From: Talpa occidentalis
Lineage: Eukaryota; Chordata; Mammalia; Eulipotyphla; Talpidae
Direction of reading: 5' to 3'
DNA: 64,000 nt
Assembly: GCF_014898055.3 (NCBI RefSeq)
Contig: NW_023601104.1
Coordinates: 79,529,106-79,593,105, forward strand
The notes under the pieces were generated by a model. That model did not search any database. It saw only the letters and a program-made list of their open reading frames with translations, and was not told the origin of the DNA. The position numbers were made by a program, and so were the translations under genes. Shown piece after piece: positions 14,199 to 64,000 of this stretch. Numbering within the stretch: position 1 is the first letter of the stretch; each line of letters starts with the position of its first letter.

Positions 14199-14471
14199 GG
14201 CCTCCCTGGTGGTGCAAGGGGTTAGGCACCGCGCTATGAAGCAATCCACAGCCTCTGCAACATGAGTTCAATCCCCGGCTGGCCAGGGAGCAGCCCACAT
14301 GGCACAGCAGACCTCTCCTGTCTCGCCTGCTGCTCCCCTCAGCAGTGTATTTCAGTCAGTCTGCATGTTCTGCTCCCCACTCTGTCTCTGGTGAATCCTC
14401 TCACCACCTCGCATCTCTGGCCTGTACCCTAGGTCTTGTATGCATAAATAAATAAATCTTTTTTTAAAAAA
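14199..14471 (+). mobile_element. tRNA-derived SINE, second subfamily, nested in L1
   Basis: Starts ggcctccctggtggtgcaag and differs from the GGTGGCGCAG copies in the promoter half. The tail has AATAAATAAATC followed by a T run and then A, the layout of T+ class SINEs (polyadenylation signal plus Pol III terminator). Duplication agaaattcct lies at 14185-14194 and 14472-14481. It interrupts an older L1 ORF2 remnant, so it is younger than that L1. Confidence 0.9.
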
Positions 14472-15220
14472 AGAAATTCCTAAGAAATCCACTAATAATT
14501 TATTAAAACTAATAAACAAGCTAGGCAAAGTACTGGATACATAATCAACATATAAAAATAAATTATAGTTCTGTACACTTGCACTGAAAAATCTGAAAAT
14601 TATCTGCTCTTCATATTAGGATCAAAAAGAATAAAGTACTTAGGAAAAATTTAAAGGAGTGTAAAACTTTGAAAACTATAAAACATTTTTGAAAGAATGA
14701 AAGAATACACAAATAGCAAGATCCCATGTTTATGAATTAAAATACTAAATACTGTTAAATGGCCATACTGTCCAAAAGATCTACAGATTTAATATCTCAA
14801 ATCTGTTTCTTTGTAGAAATTGGAAAATCCTGAAATCCAAACAGAAAAATCAAAACAGTATAATAGCTAAAGCAATTTTGCAAAGAAAGACTGGAAGACT
14901 GATGCTTGCCATCTTCAAAACTTACTACAAAGCTACAATGATCAAGGAAGTGTGGCGCTGGGGTAAGAGTAGACATTGTAGATCAACAGAGTAGAATTGA
15001 CAGTGTAGAAACAAACCTTCACTTTTATGGTCAGTTCATTTTTCACCAAGGGTGCAAATAAGGAAAGAACTGTCTTTTCAACTAACAGTGCTGGGATAAC
15101 TGGATAGCCATATACAAAAACATGAAATTAGACCCATACCTAACAACATAAAAAAAAAACTAATTCAAAATGGATCAAAGACTAAAGACTAAAACACTTA
15201 GAAAAAAATATTGATAAATC

Positions 15221-15485
15221 CAGATGGTCTCACTCATAGCAGGAATTTAGAAAACCTAAATAAGGGACCAAGAAAAAGACTGATTATAATAAAGTAAAAA
15301 TCAAAATCAACAAGCAACTATAAACCAGAGACACACAATGGGGGTCGAGGGGAGGAGGGAGTAGGATCAAAACAAGGGGGGTGGGATTTGTGTGGGGACT
15401 ATAACCAAGATGAAAATGTATACATTGTGCAAAAATGAAAAATGATGTAAAAAATATATAAAATTTTAAAAAATGAGAAAAAAGG
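15221..15485 (+). mobile_element. L1 3'-end insertion nested in older L1
   Basis: Sense L1 end of ORF2 and 3' UTR (agatggtctcactcatagca, then aaccagagacac) with an A-rich tail. It has the same 3' UTR type as the minus-strand element at 28809. The older L1 resumes at 15486. Flanks aaaatattgataaatc (15205-15220) and aaaatatcggtaaatc (15486-15501) are a duplication with two mismatches. Confidence 0.8.
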
Positions 15486-17991
15486 AAAATATCGGTAAAT
15501 CTTTGTAACCTTGGTTTTGGCAATTGTTTCTTAAATATGACATCAAAATCACACAAAAAAGCATAATTTAGATTTTGGGGGAGGATGGAGTGATTAAACA
15601 CTAAAACTGAATGTGTTTATGGTCTCACAACTCTGTGCTAACACCATTGAATTTAACTCTTCTGCTGGATGAGTTTCATGATGAATTTCAGTGAATTACA
15701 TCACAAAAAATATACAACCAAAAGGGCAAGATGAACTTTAATAACATACACAAAGGAAGATATAAAAGTGTCCAATAAGCCATGGAAAGATACTAAATGT
15801 CATTATTCAGGAAAACACAAACACCACTGCATAAGAACAACTAAAATGAGCAAGTCCTAGAGTACCAAGTGCTTCCCCATGGAGATTCCCACTAAGCTCG
15901 AATCCTCACCATTGTTCATAGCACCATACTCCATAGCTACTCCATGGCTCCTGGTTTTATAGAGCCCTTTTGCAGCCTTTGTATCTACTTTTCTCGTTAA
16001 CAGTCTGGACCCCTGGATAGAACTGCTTTTTTTTTTAACTTTTGGAATCTTGCAACCTGATACTTACAAATGAAGCATATTTATTTGTTGAATGGCAAGT
16101 CTTCACTTTGGTTTGTTGATCTGTTCCAAAAGTAGAAAGTGTTAAGTGATGTTGTTAGGTTTGTCATCTTAGATTTATAGTTAGTTTTTCTGTCTCCCCC
16201 AGCAAATGGAAAATAAATCACTTTATATTTGGAGCAATAGTAATTCATCTTACTTGTCATTCTCATTGTATGGAAAAAGAATGAAAGCTCAGAGATTTAT
16301 TTACCCAAGGCAGGACAGCAGTGAATCTATTGTCTGGTCCAGGTATACCAATGACAAAGTTCAGGTTCTTTTGACTATTTCACATAGCCCCAAAGACAGG
16401 AATGCATTGGATTTTTTTAAAACAATAATAAGCATACATTGCATACATTGCATAGTGCAAAGAAGCACTATGTTGAGTGTCCAGATAAATACCTTGATCC
16501 TGACTTTTAAAAACTTACAGTTTAGCAGAGATGGCAAGTATGCAAATGTTTTGAATACCGCAAGATAATTGCAATGGTAGAAGTCTTTAATATGTGCAGT
16601 GTTTAACAAAAAAGGCAGTGGTTGAACTCTGCTGGGCTAATTATTAAAGAAAAGTGAGAACATTCAAGGATGTGTAGGAGTTTGTCAGTTGGTCAACTGA
16701 TCTATGGGTGCCTATTTCTGTATCATGACAAACTGAAAGCCATTCATGCATAACCATCAGTTTTAGGTTTAAGTAAATAACTACTTAAAGTAGAAAAAAA
16801 TTCATTGTTAGTTTGCAGGAATGCTGTGTTCCTTTACACCTTTTTAATAATTAGTTTTGTGTTCAGATATAATTAAAACTCCTTGGCAAAATGCAGAAGA
16901 CTTAGCAGGAATATGCTTTTTGCTGGCATGTGCTTTGTAAAATATATCACAAAACAGCCAACTATTAGCATTTGTTCATTCTTTTGCATCTGAATTGTTT
17001 GGGGGTGTTTTTTTGGAGGGGAGATTTAAAGTTGAATGGGCAATTTGTGAGAAATTTGTGAGTTCATGAAGATTTTGCTGTGTCCTTTTATCAAGTTATG
17101 GTAAATGTAACTAGTGAATATACTTGAGATACATACTTCCCAAGTTATTTAGAAAAGCTTTAAATTGCACTGGCAAGTGTAGGTATGCATTATTTCTCTT
17201 ACACAGATGTTGTATGTTAGTGTAATGGTTAGTTTCTAATGAAACTACTGATTTATCATAAGTGTCTTATTAGAGTGGATAATGAGTATAATTGTTTTAT
17301 TATTGTCCATCTATCTCCCATATTTATTTCTCACTACAACCTTTTAACTATTATTGCATTATCCCTCTTAGGGATAAATAGGATGCATTGAAAAGGAAAT
17401 TGGAATCTGCCAGTGTCAGATATCTTGATTTGACTATGTTGTGCTACTTTTACTCTGGGGCTATTGGAGCAGTCAGTGAGAAGGCTGCCTGTTGCCTAAT
17501 AGACTTTTGGGGAAGTCTACATAGATAATTCTGGAAAATAGGGGATCTACTGCAAGTAGTGACTGCAAGTATCACAAAGGAAAGACTGCGGATTTTGTTT
17601 GTGTTTTGCTTTATTCATTTTTTTCATTGTATTGATTGTAGTGTCTGTCTTGGTACTCACAGCAAGGTATTGTATGGTGATTTCAGAGGTTCCTGATATA
17701 CCATGTTTGGGAAAATGTATGTAAATATATGCAGATTTCATGTCGTAGCTTTAATGACAATAGTCTGAGCAAATTCACTTGATTGTCATTTAGGATACCT
17801 TATGAAACATGAAACTCTATTACTCTATGAATTTAGTAATATATTTTATGTGAAACTGTATACTATATACTAAGAATTATACCAGAAAGATAATATCAGT
17901 GCCTTATGGTTAATCCAACATGATTGAAAGGAAATACTTTCTTTAGTTTTTGAATACAAGTCAAAGAAAGAAAAATATATTTCATTTTTAG

Positions 17992-58797
<40,806 letters not shown>

Positions 58798-58894
58798 TAA
58801 GTTTGTATAAAATCTGGCAAATTGGTTTCTTTTCTGTAAAACCAGCTCAAGGCCAGACCAAAACTATTTTCTTCTCTTAAAACTTAAAATTGGA

Positions 58895-59221
58895 GGGCCT
58901 CCCCGGTGGCGCAGCGGTTGAGCGCTGGGTTGCGAAGCTGCCCGCGGCCTCTGCGGCGCCGGTTCGATCCCCGGCTGCTCCCCGGCCACCAGAGGAGGGT
59001 CCCACATGGCGTGCAGACCTCTCCTGCCGCCCGCTGCTCCCCTCAGCAGTGTACTTCGGTCCTTCTGCCTGCTCTGATCCCCGCTCTGGCTCTGGTGAAT
59101 TCTCTCACCCTCCCGCGCTTCTGACTGTACCCAGTGCATGTATAAAAAACAAAAACAAACAAACAAACCAGCAAACAAATAAATAAAAGCATGCCTCTAT
59201 AAAAAAAAAAAAAAAAAAAAA
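58895..59221 (+). mobile_element. tRNA-derived SINE, young-looking copy, plus
   Basis: Very close to the copy at 46458 over its whole length, including the unusual end catgcctctataaaa before the poly(A). Boxes A and B are intact. Duplications aaaacttaaaattgga (58879-58894) and aaaacttaacattgga (59222-59237) differ at one base. Confidence 0.94.
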
Positions 59222-59940
59222 AAAACTTAACATTGGAGAAATGTAGGACTTTTTATTTTAGTTTATTTGCAGCTACTTAAGGCAGCTGTGTTTTATATGA
59301 ATAAGAGATACATATTTTCAAAAGATACTCATGTGTTAGATACTTTGTGAACCTAGCTAAATGACATTAGTAGAAAAACATTTAAAAATACCCTGTGAGA
59401 TATTCAGACTGAAAACATAGCTAAAGAATGTCATTTAGGCTAAGTTAAAAAATTAATAGATAAAAGGAGAGCTATTTGTAGTAACTTATAGTAACCACGG
59501 AGGCATGCTTCTCACAAAATGTCCTTGGTTGCCGTGATCAGAAACAGAACATGAAGCTAGAAAAATCTCAGCATGTTTCTTCTCAAAATAGCTTTACTTT
59601 TTCTGCATATAATTTGTAATGCATAATCTTAGGAAGAAAATTTCAGACAATACAGAAAGATATAAGGAACAAAGGGAAATATCTTGTCTTCACCTCATAC
59701 AGAGATGATACTTGTGTAAGCTCTCACCTATCGCTCCCTCACACCCCTGCCCCCAGCACATTCTGTGTACTTTATATTTTACAGGTTTTTCTATACATGT
59801 GTGTATGTATTTGGATTTTTAAACAAATTAGATTATATTACACATGTGGTTTGATTCTCCAATGTTTATTCAACCATTTCATTACTAATAAATTAGCAAT
59901 ATTACCAGATTTTCACTAATTTTAAGCTATATACAATTAT

Positions 59941-59976
59941 ATGTGTGTGTGTGTGCGTGTGTGTGTGTGTGTATGC
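59941..59976 (+). repeat. TG dinucleotide repeat
   Basis: About 17 TG units with one TGCG interruption. Confidence 0.95.
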
Positions 59977-60019
59977 TCGGATTTATCTCTTTCCTTAGAA
60001 TAGATTCCTTGGAAAGGAT

Positions 60020-60600
60020 ATACACAGCTTTATTTTGACATACATGCCTAGATTTCCTTCCAGAAGTTTTACCAGATCATGCTCTTGTGATTGGATACTG
60101 TCAATTTCACTCTTCACTATATCCCCTGGTTATTTATCATTTGCATGCATTTCTTTGATAAATATTCCATCTTTCCATGTATTCGGACATTTTTATTTTC
60201 TCTTCTATGAATTGCCATTATGAGCTTTGCCCATTTTCCTGTGTGGAATTTTCTTACTAAACGTTAAAGCTTTATTAAGGATTTTAATCTTTTTGTCTGA
60301 CACTAATATTAGCAACATTATTTCTGATTTGGCATTTGCTTGAAGACCTTGTTTTCAGTAATAGGGGTTTGAATTTTGTTTTTATAAGGATTAGATAAAA
60401 ACTTTTCCTATGGAGTAAGTTGTGCTGGTCTTTTCCTTTCTGTTATCTGGCTTTGATGTCAGATTGTCATTCCACTCTTACCCCATCCCAAAATTATAAA
60501 AATATTCTCCTAAGCTTTGCTCTAGAATTATATTTTATTTTTATACATAAATCTGCACTCCATCTGGGAGCTATTTTGGGGTTGATTTGTTTTCCCCCAA
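60020..60600 (-). mobile_element. Possible old L1, antisense
   Basis: ctttgcccattttcctgtgt and surrounding text resemble the antisense ORF2 end of very old L1. No open frame; weak call. Confidence 0.35.
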
Positions 60601-61316
60601 TGGCTAACCAGTTGTCCCCGCAGGATGGCTATTACTTTATTTTTAAGCTTTATGATTTTCATTTTAGAAATTTTGAGTCTTCATTTATAATTTCGAAACT
60701 AAAAGTACATATTTATGAATCGGATTTTTTAAATAAAAGTAACTAACTTCTGTAACTCTGAGAGTTTGTTTAAAGACTTAAACTGATTACATCTTTATTA
60801 GTAGAATTCACTTAAAAAAATTGTCTACATAGAAAAGAGCTTATCATTTTTAGTAATAATATAAGCTAGTCTCTTATAAAAGAGTCCTTATTTTAAATAT
60901 AAACCAATTATAACTATCATGCCATTTAAGGTTTTAAAAGACAGTCTTAACTACACAGACAGGTATTTTAGAGCCTGGACCTGTTACATCTATGGAAATG
61001 ACTGTGTTATGGCAAGCCTTATGTACATTATATTTAAAAGATTTCATTGTCCAATTTTTGAGAAAAGTGAGGTACAAAGAACAGGTTAAATGATACAGCA
61101 AAAGGAGAATCACTATATCCAGGGTATGAAATGTTCCATAGAACCAGCAACCCAATTTCTCCAGCAAATAAAGTTTAAGAAAACATAGGCTGGGAACCTA
61201 TGGGCCAAGAGATGCTTAAGAAACATTGTTTAATGTCTATATGCTTTGTAACTTGTGATTCAAGCAAATCTGATTTCAACTCTAGTAGTAAATCATTTGG
61301 ATATGATTGTGTGGTT

Positions 61317-61338
61317 GGGGTGTGTGTGTGTGTGTGTA
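61317..61338 (+). repeat. TG dinucleotide repeat
   Basis: Uninterrupted run of about 9-10 TG units. Confidence 0.9.
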
Positions 61339-61779
61339 CATACACAATGTCTATAGCACAATTGGGGGATTTGAATATTGGTTGGCTATTCAGTGATACA
61401 AAGGAAGTACTGCTTTTTTTTAGGTATGATAGTGCAACTATATTTTTTAAAAAATCCTTACCTTTTAGAAATAAATAATGAAATACACTTAAAAATCAAA
61501 GTTAATACCTGCACTAAAGTCAGGTGAAAAGAGAGCTTCACAGACTTTTCCACATAAGTGACTGCCTAGCTCCAAAGGATTTATATAAAACGCCTGAGTT
61601 ACCCCATAGAAGACACAAAATTTATTTATGGTATCCCAATATGTCTTAGAAATTTATGAACCTTTTGCATATTGCCTATAGTAACAAAAATGTGGATATT
61701 TTAATATGAAAATAATTTGTTACCCCATTAAATAAAACAAATGCCCCGGAAGATGCATTATGTGGTATCCTGTGGCTTT

Positions 61780-62260
61780 GATTACAGCCTAGCCTAACTC
61801 ATGGTTGTCAGTCCCTGGGTGTTCATTACGCAGTGTCTGCTCAGCACCGCCATGCACAGACTGGGGGCTTAAACAATAGGATTTTTTTTTTTTCTTACAC
61901 TTCTGGGGCTGGGAAATCCAATATGAAGGTGTCAGTAGGGGCGGGGCCTGGTGAGAGCTTTCTCCTTAGGTTGCAAACAGGGTCTGCTGCCCCTTGACCT
62001 TCTATGGCCTTTCTTCAGTGCAAGTGTTTGGAGAGATTGAGCAAGCTCTATGGTGTAGCTTTTTGTTTGTTTTTTGAGGGGGCACTAAGCCTATTAGATT
62101 AGGCTCCTACCTTTATGACCTCACTTAACTTTAATTACCTCCTTAATGGCCCATCTCCAAATGCAGTCACAGGGTGGGGATGGGGTGAAATGGTGGGGGG
62201 GCGGGTGTTGGGTGTTCAACATAATAATTTTCAGGCCCTATAAGCATTCAATCCATAATA
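61780..62260. repeat. Old interspersed repeat, related to 5870-6440
   Basis: Text such as ggcttaaacaataggatt, cttctggggctgggaaatcc and ctccaaatgcagtcacaggg marks the same family as 53230-53600. Confidence 0.5.
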
Positions 62261-62948
62261 TACAGCATGTAGGAAATGCAGGATAGTATTATAAGCCACC
62301 TCACAAGCATGTATAAAATACCCAGCGGAGGGATATATTCCATTTAAAACCTATTTCTTCCACATTTTATTTAGGGACCTTATTTCTTTACTTTTTTCCC
62401 AAAATTTTATTTTTTAAATTTTAGATCTAGAGAAAATTTGAAAGCATAATGCTATGAACATCTAACATTTCACCACATTTTTTCTCTCTGATTCTCTTTT
62501 GGGTACACAATCTCCATAAGTGTGTGTATATATGTGTACACACACACTCACATATAACACACATTTATGAACACAGGCATATATAGATACATGTGCATAT
62601 ATTTTATCTAGTTAGGTAGTTTTGATGCACCATTTGCAAACAGTTTGCAGATACAAAATTATTCTTAACAGAAGTTGATTCCTAAATGATGAACTAAAAT
62701 GATAAGATCTTAGAGTTAAGAAAGGCTAAACTTTGTTTAATTCTACATCTTCCAGCAAAGAGATCTTATTTTCACAGTCCCTGATCACCAGTCTCTTTAA
62801 ATATTGCCAAAGATTTAGAATGAGTTTTCACACCCAACAGCCTGTTGCATTATTGCACATCAGAAGGTGAGAAAACTGCGCTTTAAAGGTTACTTCTATT
62901 GTGCCACATAAGTATCTGTTAGGAAGTTGGGTAAGATTAAGAAGTGGA

Positions 62949-63223
62949 GGGCCTCCCTGGTGGTGCAGGGGGTTAAGACACAACCTATGATGCTATCCAT
63001 AGCCTCTGCAGCATGAATTCGATCCCCCGGCCAGCCAGGGAGCAACCCACATGGCACAGCAGACCTCTCCTGCCTCACCCGCTGCTCCCCTCAGCAGTGT
63101 ACTTTTGTCAGTCTGCCTGTTCTGTTCCCCATTCTGTCTCTGGTGAATCCTCTCACCCCCCACACCTCTGGCCTGTACCCCAGCTCTTGTATGCATAAAT
63201 AAATAAATCTTAAAAAAAAAAAA
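62949..63223 (+). mobile_element. tRNA-derived SINE, second subfamily, plus
   Basis: Starts gggcctccctggtggtgcag and continues gggttaagacacaacctatg, like the copy at 14199. The tail is AAATAAATAAATCTT plus A13. Only a short duplication, aagtgg, is visible (62942-62947 region and 63224-63229). Confidence 0.88.
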
Positions 63224-64000
63224 AAGTGGCGCTTAATTGGGGGAAAATGTTGGCAGTTATCTACTGGAAATACCCAGAACAAATAACCCAGCACTTCCAA
63301 TTTTGGGAATATACCCAACAGAAATGTGTATTTTTATGCCCCAAAAGACATTCACAAGAAGATCCGAGCAGCTTGTTTCAAACTGGAAATAAGTGAAAGG
63401 TTCATCAGCAATATAAAAATTTTTCTAGTCTGGTTCTCCAGAAAGCAGAATCTCAAGCTGAACCTTATGTTTATCCTGTTCCTAAGGAGAATAATCCCAG
63501 GGAACAGGAGCAGCTGAGGCAAGAGCGAGAGCAGAGTGTTCCCTGGGCCCTTTGCTCCACTGTGGTTATCCAAGCTGACCTTGAGCTCATGGTACCAAAC
63601 TTATAAGCAAGCAGACACATATGTTGCAGGCAGGAAACGGGAATGTGTGAGTCATGCACCCGTAGAATCCAGATACGGGCATCTAGAAACTCCCAGTCTC
63701 CACACTATAGTTCTTATTCTTCTCAGGCACCATTTTCTGTCTCAGAAAGTAAGAATTTATCTCCAAACTTCCTAGTCTCTGGTGACATGAGAGGTGTCAG
63801 TTTCATTTCTCTGGCTGGCTCTTCTTGCATTGTCCATCCTTGCTTGGGTTTTGTTGACTGCTATTTGATGGCTTCCTCTTGGTTTTCCTTCCTATGTTGC
63901 TTTTATGATCTTGTCTGGGAATTTCCATCTCTTCTGAGAGCCATGGTATCAGAGCCACTTGGCCATCTTGCCATCACAAGGGGGGAGCCCACTTACAGAC

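Larger units (their letters stand above)
13600..15590 (+). mobile_element. Old L1 ORF2, sense, carrying two later insertions
   Basis: Diverged ORF2 from the RT region (ggtcccaatggcttcactag) through tgatgcttgccatcttcaaa to caactaacagtgctgggata, continuing after 15486. It is split by the SINE at 14199 and the L1 end at 15221, which fixes the order of events. Confidence 0.7.
1..17991 (+). other. Upstream intron of RPS6KA5 (3' part)
   Basis: No coding exon was recognised. The exon preceding residue 132 is not here. The intron contains old L1 in antisense (about 1260-2560), a MER20-like element, MIR and L2 fragments, three SINEs (832, 5097, 14199), and a tract of L1 in sense at about 12520-15590. 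The stretches 9300-12000 and 16000-17900 show nothing I can name beyond AT-rich unique sequence and small MIR-like pieces. Confidence 0.8.

Noticed and set aside
1..17991. Preceding RPS6KA5 exon (LHYAFQ region)
   Set aside because: No matching frame was found in the 18 kb upstream; it lies outside the window.

Overview
This window is nuclear DNA from a placental mammal. It holds an interior portion of one protein-coding gene on the + strand, RPS6KA5 (MSK1, mitogen- and stress-activated kinase 1). Eleven consecutive coding exons with GT-AG splice sites lie between 17992 and 58722. Together they encode 481 codons, which match human MSK1 numbering 132 to 612 without gap or insertion: most of the N-terminal AGC kinase, the linker, and the first two thirds of the C-terminal CaMK-like kinase. 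The promoter, the first exons (ATP-binding loop of the N-terminal kinase) and the last exons (end of the C-terminal kinase, nuclear localisation signal) lie outside. No second gene, RNA gene or CpG island was recognised.

Layout: 1-17991 is upstream intron. Exons encoding the N-terminal kinase lie at 17992, 20845, 35992, 37523 and 44762. Linker exons carrying the autophosphorylation sites lie at 48022 and 49533. C-terminal kinase exons lie at 50208, 51025, 54716 and 58531. From 58723 onward is intron again. The largest intron (20953-35991) and the one at 37627-44761 hold most of the L1 sequence inside the gene.

The introns are rich in retroelements. Eight copies of one tRNA-derived SINE are present in at least two subfamilies, and most have visible target-site duplications. 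Several L1 insertions also have visible target-site duplications. Two of them are 5'-inverted (twin-priming type), one is nested in an older L1, and one ends inside ORF2 with no 3' UTR. Older MIR, L2, MER20-like, L1 and probable ERVL-type remains fill much of the rest. The SINE is not primate Alu, rodent B1/B2, carnivore CAN, equid ERE, ruminant Bov-tA, or the camelid or vespertilionid SINE as I know them. With the L1 lineage this suggests a laurasiatherian, and a rhinolophoid-type bat is one candidate. That is a weak inference and needs a library search.

No convincing undescribed biological system was found. The best leads are the retrotransposition structures, the dual 3' ends of the SINE, a few perfect palindromes, and substitutions in the kinase relative to the human protein as I remember it.
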